Below, in pieces: positions 1 through 9,722 of a stretch of 64,000 nt of DNA. Positions within the stretch are counted from its first letter, which is position 1; each line of letters starts with the position of its first letter. The position numbers and the translations under genes are program-made. The stretch covers positions 3,857,155-3,921,154 of the forward strand of contig OZ023189.1 of assembly GCA_963995505.1 (NCBI GenBank). The letters run 5' to 3'. Origin of the DNA: Hypericum androsaemum. Lineage: Eukaryota; Streptophyta; Magnoliopsida; Malpighiales; Hypericaceae. The notes under the pieces are model-generated. The model searched no databases. It was not told where the DNA came from and worked only from the letters and a program-made list of their open reading frames with translations.

Positions 1-1240
1 TACTTTAGGCATTTGAAAATATTTTAAGAAAATAGTTTGTACTAGACTTACTTTATTTGATTAATTTTACATCATTATTTATCATTAAAATTATCTTCAA
101 ATAGACCTAGTAATTACCGTCTAGTTCTAACAAAAATATCGTTTGAATAAAGCTTAATTTCAAAATCTATAATTTATTGACTTGTTTGGTATTGACAAAA
201 TAATTTCTGGTAAGTATCTATCGAGGGAAAAAATTATTTTTTAATCGAAACTAAAATAAATTCTCTTTTGTAATAATCTCCTTAAATAAGATCAATTTAG
301 AGGGGTATAATCTAACTTGAAATACTTGCAATTGATTATTTAGTGGCAACTGATTTACAGTATTTCAACAAATTATACCTTCATGTATAAGAACTAATTT
401 TCAGTAAATATGGTGCAGACCTGCGTTGACTGTGGGAAAGTGTTGGCCTTCTGTCCCACGTTCAAAACTGAGATAACCACGCGAGTGAAGTTATACGGTT
501 GATGTATCAAATTACAGATGTCTCTAGCCAGTATATTAAGCGTGTAAAAAAATAGAGGCACACATGTATTGGTTATTGTTTGGTCGTAAATAACAGCATC
601 GAGATCGTCCATTTTGATCAAATAGCAATGTGGGATTTCTTCGTTTTGTAATTAGTTTTTGTCGATTACTTGTAAGATTAATATCATGTCGGGCGAGTAA
701 CTAACTAATAGAATTATGAGTTTTGCTCCTAAAGTGTTAACATAAAAATCTACAAAATATCAATCAGCAACTTGCAACTTTACACAGACGCGTGACACGA
801 AAATATCGAAATATCTAGATATTAGAGTTTAGTTTTCTCCTACTATGCTATGGATCAAATTATGCAAACGGAAAACGACAAAACATAGGGATAAAGTCTC
901 CGGAAATGATAAATATTTATATCAAGTATTGTTCAATTTTAAATACGTTTTCAGATTGAGTCTTTAAGAATACAATGATAAATATTTGTTGGAAAAATTA
1001 TGAATGATTTATTATTAAATTTAGATTAATCAATCTAATAAGTCGGAATATAGATTGTATGAAAAAAATCCGGAGTTGAGAGTAAAAAAAAGCCGCTCAA
1101 AGTCAAAGGGTGAGTGCGGAAAAGAGAACATGCCCAATGGACCTAATAAGCCACGACCAGTTTACCCCACCAGTTGACGAGCCGAAAGTGCTACAGTTGA
1201 CTCGTCTGTATCTCGCGCTTATCAATATAAATACTAAAAG
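1..1240. other. AT-rich intergenic DNA
   Basis: I see no convincing gene here. The only open frame of note is a short minus-strand one (394-621) with no recognisable motif. The stretch probably holds distal promoter sequence of the peptide gene that follows. Confidence 0.6.
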
Positions 1241-1249
1241 AGAGAGAGC

Positions 1250-1276
1250 TATATATATATATATATATATATATAT
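1250..1276. repeat. (AT)n microsatellite
   Basis: A run of perfect AT dinucleotides follows a short GA run, about 30 bp upstream of the TATA box of the peptide gene. It should vary in length between individuals. Confidence 0.95.
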
Positions 1277-1302
1277 TTCTTTCTTCCCCTCCAGCCAGGG
1301 AG

Positions 1303-1310
1303 TATATAAA
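1303..1310 (+). promoter_or_regulatory. TATA box of the peptide gene
   Basis: TATATAAA lies 110 bp before the ATG at 1420. This is a usual plant TATA spacing if transcription starts near 1335 and leaves a leader of about 85 nt. The leader contains a GA-rich run just before the start codon. Confidence 0.55.
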
Positions 1311-1419
1311 TATATGGATGTAGTAATGCTGTCAACCATCAAGCCAGTTTCTGAGTTCATTGCAAAGAAAAAGACATTATATTCTAGTAAGAGAGAGAGA
1401 GAGGCAAAATAAAAGGAAA

Positions 1420-1862
1420 ATGGGGAGGAAGGCCGTTTTGTTGGTTGCTTTAGTATGGCTGGCGATGGTGGCATCCATTGCCATCTGCGCCAGTGCAACT
1501 GCAGCCGCTAGGGTGAACAAGTATGAGCATCCAGTTCTACCCCAAGGTAAATTCATTTCACTTATTAATTAAATATTTTTTCGATTCCAAAGACGGCTAG
1601 ACTTTTAAATTGTAATTGCCGCTCAGATAATAAGTCTGAAATATCAATAAACTTAATTCAAGTGACTAGAAAATTGGATACCATTAGAATATTATAGAAA
1701 AAAAAAAGTATATCCAGGTAATGTTGAGCTATTATTGTAATTTTAGCAATAGGATGATATGGATGTGGTTTGTTTGAAGGTTGTCGCTGCTGCAACTTCA
1801 TTGGGAGAGTGCCGCACCTCCGCTGCGGCACCGTTTGCTGCACCGAAGGATGCTGCCCATGA
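1420..1862 (+). CDS. secreted cysteine-rich peptide (two exons)
   Basis: Exon 1 is 1420-1546 and exon 2 is 1780-1862, with a GT-AG intron in phase 1. The product is 69 residues. Residues 1 to about 28 form a hydrophobic signal peptide (MGRKAVLLVALVWL...) ending in a small-residue Ala/Ser stretch. A short linker containing YEHPVLPQG leads to a compact C-terminal domain with eight cysteines spaced C-x-C-C-x10-C-x3-C-C-x3-C-C, then Pro and stop. Paired cysteines behind a signal peptide indicate an exported, disulfide-bonded peptide, as in plant signalling or antimicrobial cysteine-rich peptides. I cannot name the family with certainty. The cysteine codons lie only in exon 2, so an annotation without the intron would miss the domain. 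The TATA box and GA-rich leader support a real gene. The function is unknown. Confidence 0.72.
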
Positions 1863-2473
1863 CGGACTTGGACCAACCAAATGTTAAATGGGACCCCTGC
1901 CTTTCCAGTTTCCAGTCAATTTATGACAAGTTTCTTTTGCCGGTAATTTATGAGAATCTATCAATTATAAATAAAGGAAGATTTGGTTCGTGTAGATGGA
2001 AAGATATATTCAAAGGGAAAGTATGGAAATAAGCAATGTTTTTAAAAAAATACCGTAAGTCCTGTGATTTGATGGCTCTGACTATCAACCGAAGTCTCTC
2101 CCTCATCATTTTGTTGATAAAACCTGGACAGCTGTCGAATTGTCAGGATTCTGGTCCGACCGGGATCTTCCGATCTTAGCCCTTTGTTTTCTGGATAGTA
2201 AGAAGTAAGAACGAACGCCATACATGAATAGATGGTTTATTTTTTAAAATATTACATATAAATAAAAAATATTTGTGTAACTTATGATTTGATTAGTCGA
2301 ACGGTCAACTCGAGACTCGAAGAACAGAGTCGGTCGCCTGGGCCCTCAAATGTCCATATAACAATGATCCAATATGATTCGTCCACTGGGCCCTCAAATG
2401 ACCGTATAACAATGTCTGGTAAAATATGTCATCTTTTACACCTTTTGACTCATGGCCACTAAATTTTTTTTAG
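1863..2473. other. intergenic, 3' flank of peptide gene
   Basis: No gene is seen. A phrase around GGGCCCTCAAATG is repeated about 50 bp apart near 2340-2410, which suggests decayed repeat DNA. Confidence 0.5.
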
Positions 2474-2604
2474 TGTTGAGGCACAAAATTAATACTTCGG
2501 GTCTTTGGGCAAAGGCGACCATGCCCAGGTTCACTTAAAGCATTTGATGTTCGGGTGAGGGGTTCGGTTACCGATTGGACTGGCTCAACCCACTTGGTCG
2601 ATGT

Positions 2605-2730
2605 CAACTCGCTTTGGGTTCCAAAGCGGAAGGAACCCACTTCTAGAAGCAAAGCGGAAGAGGCCGGCGCCCGCTTCCAAATCCAAAGCGGACGACCCGC
2701 TTCCAAGTCCAAAGCAGTCGATCTGCTTCC
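2605..2730. repeat. degenerate tandem repeat (CCAAAGCGGA core)
   Basis: Three to four imperfect units built on TTCCAA..CCAAAGCGG follow one another. This is a separate block from the 35-bp array just downstream. Confidence 0.6.
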
Positions 2731-2889
2731 AACTCGTCTGGGTAATACTCCTTGGTAAAATGCTCATAACTTTCTATCCGGAGCTCGGATGGGGATGATT
2801 CAAGTTGCTGAGTAAAGATAAGACATAAATCTACTACTTTGTAGTTTGTGATGTCTTCGGATTCGGAGCAGAAGCAGGCCAAAAATGTA

Positions 2890-3960
2890 AGTCAAGGCGG
2901 GAGGACGCTTTGGTCCTCAAGGCGGGAACCCAGATGTACGCTTTGACCTACAAGGCGAGAGCCTGGATGGTCGCTTTAACCTATAAGGCGGGAGCCCAGA
3001 TGGTCACTTTGATCTTTGAGACGGGATCCCGGAGGGTGCTTCGGCACGAGAAGCAATATGTCTGGTTGGACATCTTGGCTCGAGAAGCGGGATGTCCGGG
3101 TTGGACTCCTTGGCCTGAGAAGCGGGATGTCCGAGTTGGACGCTTTGACCCGCAAAGTGGGATGTCCGGGTTGGACGCCTTCGCCCTCAAAGTGGAATGT
3201 CCGGGTTGGACGCCTTCACCCTCAAAGTGAGATGTCCGGGTTGGACGCCTTCGCCCTCGAAGTGGGATGTCCGAGTTGGACACCTTCGCCCTCGAAGTGA
3301 GATGTCCGGGTTGGATGCCTTTGGCCTCGAAGTAAGACGTCCTGGTTGGACGCCTTCGCCTTCGAAGTGGGATGTCCGGGTTGGACGCCTTCGCCCTCAA
3401 AGTGGGATGTCCGGGTTGGACATCTTCCTCTCGAAGTGGGATGTTCGGGTTGGACACCTTCGCCCTCGAAGTGGGATGTCCGGGTTGGATGTCTTTGCCC
3501 TCGAAGTGAGATGTCCGGGTTGGATGTCTTCGCCCTCGAAGTGGGACGTCCGGGTTGGGTGTCTTCGCCCTCGAAGTGGGATATCCGGGTTGGACGCATT
3601 TGCCCTTGAAGTGGAATATCCGGGTTGGGCATCTCGGACTGTGAAGTGGGATGTCCGGGTTGGACACCTCGGCCCGTGAAGTCGATATGTCCGGGTGGGC
3701 GCTTTGGCTCGTGAAGTCGATATGTTCGGGTGGGCGCTTTGGCTCGTGAAGTCGATATGTTCGGGTGGGCGCTTCGGCTCGTGAAGTCGATATGTCAGGG
3801 TGGGCGCTTCGGCCCGTAAAGTCGATATGTCTGGAAGGGCACCTCGGCCCTCAAAGCATGAAGTCCGGAAGCCCGATAGGGCGCTTTGGCCCATAAGGTA
3901 GAAGCCTGTTAGGGCGCTTAGGGCTTTCAAGGAGGTAGCCCGGATGAGTGCTTTGAAGAT
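2890..3960. repeat. 35-bp minisatellite
   Basis: About 30 units are built on GATGTCCGGGTTGGACGCC followed by TTCGCCCTCGAAGTGG. The period is 35 bp where measured (for example 3188 to 3223), and units diverge toward both ends. Because 3 x 35 = 105 and the unit lacks stops in several frames, long repetitive open frames appear on both strands. They are by-products of the repeat, not genes. Confidence 0.9.
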
Positions 3961-4281
3961 TAATTTAGACAATGACGGATTTGAGATGGCCTATATTTTT
4001 CTAAGTTGAGCCGGGATTCTCAATATTGGGCAAAATTTGGTAAGTTCCTCTTTAGGCCACGATTGCTTGGTCGTCATGTTTTGAAACTTCCTATTCGAGG
4101 ACGGGATCTGTTCATTTAAGGAAGACGGCTTGTGTTTTCCTATACTAAGCTTGGAGGATCTTTTTACATTAGGAACAAATAACGTGAGGCGGCCATCTCA
4201 AGATTGAGACTTGGAGCAGAAGTTCTGGAAGGCAGCTTGGGACTTCCTATTCTGAAGGCAAGGGGCTAGGTCCGGACACTC

Positions 4282-4288
4282 TATATAA
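4282..4288 (+). promoter_or_regulatory. TATA box in LTR-like repeat
   Basis: TATATAA sits in CTCTATATAAGGAGGGCTC and is followed by CAACAAACACAACAACC, a leader-like stretch. It fits the promoter of an LTR. Confidence 0.45.
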
Positions 4289-4590
4289 GGAGGGCTCGGG
4301 CAAGGAAGACGACATCAACAAACACAACAACCAACTACTCTATTATCCTTGTATCATTTTCCTTTCCGTAGCATAGCCTGGCCTAACATAGCTTTAGACC
4401 GACCTTGGGACGACTACTCCGGATCTGTCTCGGGTTAATTGTTCACTTATCCCGCAATATATAGTTACTATTTTACTTATTGATCTTGGTTAAATGTCCC
4501 GATTTATTTTATTTTATTTTTCTCTCGCCTCTTCACCTTTCCTTATTTTCGGCAAAGAGTCACTAACTCTGTTGACATTACGCTCTCTCT

Positions 4591-5294
4591 AAAATGTCAC
4601 AATTTAAAACACACAAAAAAAAAATCACAATTTAAACCTTGCGTCGATACATAATGCAACATAATCCTCGATTCTTCTATTAAAGTGACTTAGGACAGAG
4701 CTCTTTTGATAGCTCGTGCTCTCCTAGTAAAATGACTCAGGACAGAGCTCTCGTGACAGCTCGAGATTAGATCAACGGGATGGATGACTCCTTACCAAAA
4801 AGAGGGGTGAAGGAGAGGGAAGACGGGGAGAAAGAAAAGAGGGTAAGAGAAAAAAAAAGGAAAATTGGAATGTCTTGAAAATATGATAATTCAAAGTTCA
4901 AACTAAACTATAGTTATACATGGAGGTGACTTAATCACTGTCTTTTACCAATCAGTCCACTTCCCTGTCTCATTGTTAAAGGAGCCATCAAATATTTAGA
5001 ACTATTACCAAAAACAGAAATGAAATGTTAATTTCTATGGAGCAAGTACATAAAGTACTATTCCTCTTAACCAATTTCGTTAAGTAAAAAATGTAGGCTC
5101 ATATCTTTATTTGGGAATTAAAAAATTGTTCTTATTCGATGTTCTCTTGTTCTCAGATTTTTCCACTTAAAGGTCATATATATTTTATATATACATACAT
5201 ACAAGTTGTATTTTTTACTATACAAATTGTGTTTTTGTCTCTAAAAAGCAGTCGTTCGTCACCGAACAACAAATAACTTAACAAAATTATAAAG
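4591..5294. other. intergenic DNA with a short direct repeat
   Basis: No gene is seen. A phrase ACAGAGCTCT...GAYAGCTCG occurs twice between about 4690 and 4770. Confidence 0.5.
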
Positions 5295-5637
5295 AGATAA
5301 TTACTCTCAGGACCCTATGGTATAGTCAAATAGACTCTGAGGACCATGTAATTTCTCTACTAATTACTGCGCCCCTGTAGTTTGGTTATTATTATACACT
5401 CGAGTCCCTGTAGCCGGAATCGTCTATTTTTCCAGCGAACTCCCCACTTGAAATGTCTAAAATGCCCCTAGGCCCCTTTTTACCACCCAGTCCCTTTTTT
5501 AAAGCCACATTAACACCAACCTCCCTTTATTTTCTCCTCCCTCAAAATTCTCTTTTCTTCTTCTTCTTTTTCTCCTCCTTCTTCTTCTCCAACTGTCACC
5601 GAAAGAACAAATCGAGCGTTATCTAGCTAGATTTATA

Positions 5638-5780
5638 GGTCGAAAGAGCAGTATCTAGCTGGGTTCTAGCGTTTATAGGTCGAAAGAGCTGGGTTCTAGG
5701 GTTTATAGGTCGAAAGAGCTGGGTTCTAGAGTTTACAGCAAGTAGGAGCTTGGTTCTAGGGTTTATAGGTCGAAGGAGCT
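5638..5780. repeat. 30-bp tandem repeat, about 4 units
   Basis: Units of the form AGGTCGAAAGAGCT followed by GGGTTCTAGGGTTTAT repeat directly upstream of the GRF-like fragment. Confidence 0.85.
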
Positions 5781-5795
5781 TTGTGAAGTTAACTC

Positions 5796-5972
5796 ATGTC
5801 TTCATCCAATGCTTCGTATGGGATGGATGATGGTTCGAGGTATGTCAATATGGTATACAGCTACCGAGTTCGTGCCCTGGTGAAGATTGCCGAGAGTAAA
5901 AGAAATAGGGAGCGTTTGTATTATTGTTGTGCCACACCGAAACAAACTATAGCAAGTGAGTCAATGACATGA
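5796..5972 (+). pseudogene. GRF-type zinc finger-like fragment
   Basis: The frame encodes 58 residues beginning MSSSNASYGMDDGSRYV and including ESKRNRERLYYCC. The layout resembles the start of plant GRF zinc-finger proteins often carried by transposons: a Ser-rich start, then a C-x-C pair, then R-x-(F/Y)-x-C. The expected first cysteines appear to be replaced here (YSYRVR). After YYCC the frame runs into unrelated copia sequence and stops. It is a truncated scrap with no expected function. The family assignment is tentative. Confidence 0.4.
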
Positions 5973-6286
5973 GCAATGTTCTTTTCGCAAAGAACAAGTA
6001 TGGCTTAGCTGATGGAAGCCTCGTCAAACTGGCGGCAACATCTAGTGATTTTCAATACTTGATTCGTGCCAACGCGATGGTCTCTATTACTTCGAAGATG
6101 TGCGAAATGGCACTAGTGAAGATTTCTACAAATTGTCAGTTCGCTGATGTGTTCACGAAAACTCTAAATCAAGATCATTTCCAAGAGATTGTTCACAAGT
6201 TGGACGTTGTTGATCTCCACGCTCCAACTCGAGGGGGGAGTATTAGGAATAGAAGTCATGATCAAGTTAGATTCCTAATAAGTTAG
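5969..6286 (+). pseudogene. Ty1-copia polyprotein C-terminal fragment
   Basis: The frame contains QFADVFTKTLNQDHF and LHAPTRGG. These match the extreme C-terminus of copia polyproteins, after RNase H (the 'ADxFTK.L' and 'L..PA.GG' signatures). Upstream residues are a poor match and no catalytic residues remain. Downstream, 6287-6400 repeats GATCAAGTTAGATT and has a TATATATA run, which looks like the remains of the copia 3' LTR. The piece sits inside the MULE-like element. Confidence 0.6.
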
Positions 6287-6409
6287 TTACTTGGTGATCA
6301 AGTTAGATTTTTAATCAATTAGTTACTTGGTGATCAAGTTTGTAAACTCTTATATATATGGCCTTCTGGTCATGAATAAAATCAAGCGGCATATTTCATC
6401 ACTCTTCAT

Positions 6410-6456
6410 TCTGTGGATGGTTTCCAAGGTGGTGAGGAGGATATCATAATTATTTT
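6410..6456 (+). other. 47-bp fragment of helicase exon 5 inside the MULE
   Basis: The bases are an almost exact copy of the part of helicase exon 5 that encodes [11 protein letters not shown](V/I)III. The intact source type is at about 14855-14901 in gene 1. The GAGGATATCATAATT variant here matches the gene 5 pseudogene (about 46797) rather than the GAGGATGTCATAATT of genes 1-4 and 6. Flanking bases are unrelated. Confidence 0.85.
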
Positions 6457-6729
6457 CGGAGTGTGACCGGTGGTGATGTTTGATGTCGCTGGATAGTTGA
6501 GTTCGAGAAAAAAGAAGGCATACTTTTTTATTAATTTTTTGTAAGGGTATAATGGTCTTTTCTAACATAAAATAATGATAAAATGGTTGATGTCATTAGT
6601 GAGGGACCTGAGAGTATAATAAAACTAAAGACGGGAGACTAGAAGATCATTTTTGGAAACATAGGAACGCTAGTAGGATGACAAAATCTCAGAGATCTGA
6701 GAGTAATTTATCCTTTTTATTTGAATGAC

Positions 6730-7070
6730 AAATGTATATTGTAATGGATGAATTCAATGAAACCAACTCTTATTATTAGTGGTGTGAAAATGACATTAGC
6801 GTATATGGACAAAACAAAAATAAAATAAAAAATAGACTAAGTAGTTGTAGTTTTGAGTCGGATAAAATTTTCGAAAAGTGCCTTAACAAATTTAAGTAAC
6901 TGTTGCCACCAAAAGCGTGTCAGTTGCCAAAAGAAAAAAGAGGGAATGATGAACTCTAATTTGTCTGCTCAAAACTTTTAACAAAAAAGCCAAGGCATTA
7001 TCGCCTTCATGACGAAGAAACTAGGGTCATTAAAGGCCTGTAAAGTATGCTGTTTCATATTCCCTCGAAA
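6730..7070 (+). repeat. left part of the helicase upstream block
   Basis: This stretch matches 17061-17430 upstream of gene 2. Shared phrases include GACATTAG..TATATGGACAAAAC, AAAGCGTGTCA, AGAGGGAATGATGAAC and GGTCATTAAAGGCCTGTAAAG. The match breaks near 7070 and resumes at about 9028, so the upstream block of gene 1 was split by an insertion. Confidence 0.75.
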
Positions 7071-7654
7071 AAGGGTTCAAATTCAATGGAGATAAATGAT
7101 AATGGTTGTCTCCATCGATAGGGATAAGGGTAATATTGTAAAATTATATTAAACTTAGATAGCTACAAATTAGGAATAAGTTAGTTATGGAAAAATGATA
7201 AAAGTAAAAATCAATTCAAAATAAACAGATTTTTGTTTCCAAAATTCTACACTTTGTGGTAAAAAAATACCATCAGTGGCTTAAAAATTCAGATCAAAGA
7301 TTTATGTAACACCTAAAAATTCAACGAACTTTATCAGTTTACAAATTCAGATCAAAGGCAATTTTCAACAAGGAACCTTATCCTCATAAAAAAAATAACG
7401 AACTTTTTTTAAACTGTAATGACTACGGCAATACCAACAATGTGTGCAGGAACACAAAATCAAGAAAACAAAAGGTAATCTATCGATTCTATTGACGATC
7501 AAAGTAATGATATTGGTTCGATATACGAATGATATTGGTACGATAAAAATTGTATGTTATATCATTAATCGTATGTTATGAAAATAATTATAAAAAAAAT
7601 ATCAATCAAACAATACAATTATGAAAATAATATAATTTATGAAAATACAATTAT

Positions 7655-8098
7655 GAGAATATTGGTATCCTTGTACTCGGATATTGGTTTCCTGCTTCTC
7701 AGATATTGGTTTTGTTCTTCTATGATATTGGTTTCCCTTTACTCTGATATTGGTGTCCTTGTACTCTGATATTTGTTTACATTAGTTTCCTTCTACTATG
7801 ATATTGACGTCATTTTACTCTAATATCGGTTTTCTTCTTCTCTGATATTGGTATCATTCTACTCTCATATTGGTTTTCTTCTACTTTGATATTGATATCC
7901 TTCTACTCTGATATTGGTATCCTTGTACTCGGATATTGATATCATTCTTCTCGGATATTGGTTTTCTTCTTCTACGATATTGGTTTTCTTCTACTCTAAT
8001 ATTGGTTTTCTTCTTCCCAGATATTGGTTTCCTTCTTCTGTAATATTGGTTTCATTCTTTTGTGATATTGGTTTCCTTCTACTCTGATATTTTTTTAC
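7655..8098. repeat. 22-bp minisatellite (GATATTGGTTTCC core)
   Basis: About 20 units of roughly 22 bp run in tandem, each GATATTGGTTTCCTT followed by CTACTCT or a close variant. Confidence 0.9.
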
Positions 8099-8099
8099 A

Positions 8100-8360
8100 T
8101 ATAGATACCAATATGATTGTAAATGCATACCAATTATAATACACATACCAATGACACAAAAATGTGTACCACTTTCACCTCATAGTACAACCAATATCAC
8201 TTAACAAATATATCAATATCACTTAACAAATACATAATGCATACCAATATGATTGCATATACATACCAATTTCTATACAGTTACATACCAATATAAAACA
8301 TAAGAAAAATCAACCAAACTAACAAGGTTTTAACCCAACAAAACCAATATCCATACAGTT
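8100..8360. repeat. opposite-orientation units (ACCAATAT core)
   Basis: ACCAATATC/G recurs at irregular spacing immediately after the 22-bp array. It is the reverse complement of that array's GATATTGGT core, so the two blocks could pair as a long imperfect hairpin. Confidence 0.7.
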
Positions 8361-9027
8361 ACAAGTACACATACAACATGAACTCTATTCGAATAATAGC
8401 ACATGAACCATGTTCGTCGAGTGCTCGCGGGAATAACTCTTCTTTTGCAGCAAGTTGTGCCTTGATGGATTTCTCTGATGCAATAGCTTTGTGAATGTTG
8501 CTTTGAATCAGATCACTCCTGAACGACAAAAATAACACTCCAACCACACTAATAAATTAACCTATTTAAATCGATGAAAAACATAGAAGAAGCACTCGGC
8601 CAGGAGCGAGAAAACCTCTAGTGAGGAGATCATATCTGGTGCGGCAGGGATCCATTGCACTGGATCACCGGGTGGTGATCAGTGAAATCTTGAAGTCGAG
8701 AGAGAGGAAGAAAAACGGTGTGGGCGATAATTCAGTTTAATTGTTGATATTTTAATTTAGGGTGCGATAATTTAGTTTAATTGTGTGGGGTAGAGGAAAT
8801 CTTGTTTCCTATTAATTTAGTTTCTTTTTAAGATAAAAATAATAATAAATCGTAGGAAAAGAGGGAAGAAAATTTGTCTGAGATACCGAATTTGTCTGAG
8901 ACTATGCTCATCGAATTTTGACCATTGGATTTCCATGATACATTTTTTAATCAGATCAAACGGTTACATGCAAATCCCTACCATGGTGACATTTTTTATG
9001 TAGTTTCCACTCAATCCATTCCCTCAA

Positions 9028-9722
9028 AGAAGGAGAAAAATAAGTTGTTTTTGAAGAGTACAATGCTAATTAATTACTAAATAGACTTGGAGTCGATGCC
9101 TTTTCGTCTTATTCACTGTATTAATAGCAGCTGCGCCAAAGGTCACTTATTAAACTCAAAGATTGTGGTGTCGATTGAAGTTGCGTTTACAGATGGATAT
9201 TTGACTATATAATTAATGAAACAACGGTGCAAATGTCAAAATAACGGCCACTGGGTGACGTTCAATGGTGAAGAGAAGAACAATTTTGGCAAGTTATTGA
9301 CAAAAAAAAAAGGACATAGGGATTAGAAAGTTCAATTTCTCAAAATTTAGGGATTAAAGAACTATGTAATGGATCTCCTAGTACAATATATCTAACCTTA
9401 GGGACCTATGAGATTTTTGACCAAAAAAACAAAGGCATTGTCGCCTTCGTGACGAAGTCACTAGGGTCCGTCCTTAAAGGCCTGTAAAGTAAGTACGATG
9501 TTTTATATTCCAACAAAAGAGAGAGAAAATAAGTTGTTTTTGAAGAGTACAATACTAATTAATTACTAAATAGACTTGGAGTCCATGCCTTTTCGTCTTC
9601 TTCCCATTTGATTATCCAAATTTTGCTTCAAAGTAAAGGGAAGGAGCCGGGAAAGCCAAGAGATTTTGGTTTTCATTTTTAATCTCTCTTTTCCTTGTGT
9701 GACAAGCAACAGTGATCAAGAG
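9028..9722 (+). promoter_or_regulatory. upstream region of helicase gene 1
   Basis: The region is closely matched upstream of gene 2 (17440-18051) and gene 6 (57929-58581). It contains a block starting AGTTGTTTTTGAAGAGTACAA that occurs twice, at about 9050 and 9533. Between the copies lies a MITE-like segment (about 9287-9420) that includes TTAGGGACCTATGAG. The conserved ACAAGCAACAGTGATCAAGAG lies directly before the ATG. Calling it a promoter is an inference from position and conservation; I see no obvious TATA box. Confidence 0.5.

Larger units (their letters stand above)
2474..4590 (+). mobile_element. LTR-like repeat, possibly a solo LTR
   Basis: The segment begins TGTTGAGGC and is GC-rich compared with its surroundings. 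It carries two blocks of internal tandem repeats and a TATA box at 4282-4288, followed by AC- and CT-rich leader-like sequence. It ends near TGTTGACA at about 4590. This order resembles a large plant gypsy-type LTR. I found no second LTR, no primer-binding site and no clean target duplication, so a solo or truncated LTR is an inference and the edges are approximate. Confidence 0.35.
5295..6715. mobile_element. non-autonomous Mutator-like element with captured fragments
   Basis: The left end (ATAATTACTCTCAGGACC..., then TTATTATACACTCGAGTCCCTG) and the right end read on the other strand (AAATTACTCTCAG..., then TTATTATACTCTCAGGTCCCT) form diverged terminal inverted repeats of roughly 110 bp. This TIR type is common in plant MULEs and related MITEs. 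Inside are a 30-bp tandem repeat, a GRF-zinc-finger-like scrap, a Ty1-copia pol tail with LTR remnant, and 47 bp of helicase coding sequence. No transposase is present. I could not identify a clear target duplication. Confidence 0.6.
7071..9027. mobile_element. 2-kb insertion with minisatellites (unclassified non-autonomous element)
   Basis: It interrupts sequence that is continuous in the gene 2 copy. The flanks read CATATTCCCTCGAAAAAG on the left and CCATTCCCTCAAAGAAGG on the right, which could be a diverged target duplication. It carries a 22-bp tandem array, then a block with the same core inverted, then a short stretch (8359-8720) that could be a captured gene piece but that I do not recognise. 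The right end (GACCATTGGATTT..CCCTACC..CACTCAATCC) resembles 44170-44260, where the same 22-bp core occurs. Family unknown; a MULE or a Helitron is possible. Confidence 0.5.

Noticed and set aside
2910..3972. Several long open frames over the 35-bp repeats on both strands
   Set aside because: They are translations of one tandem repeat in all frames, have no start context or known domain, and overlap each other.
2474..4590. Complete LTR retrotransposon around the 35-bp repeats
   Set aside because: No second LTR, primer-binding site or gag-pol is found; only an LTR-like piece can be supported.
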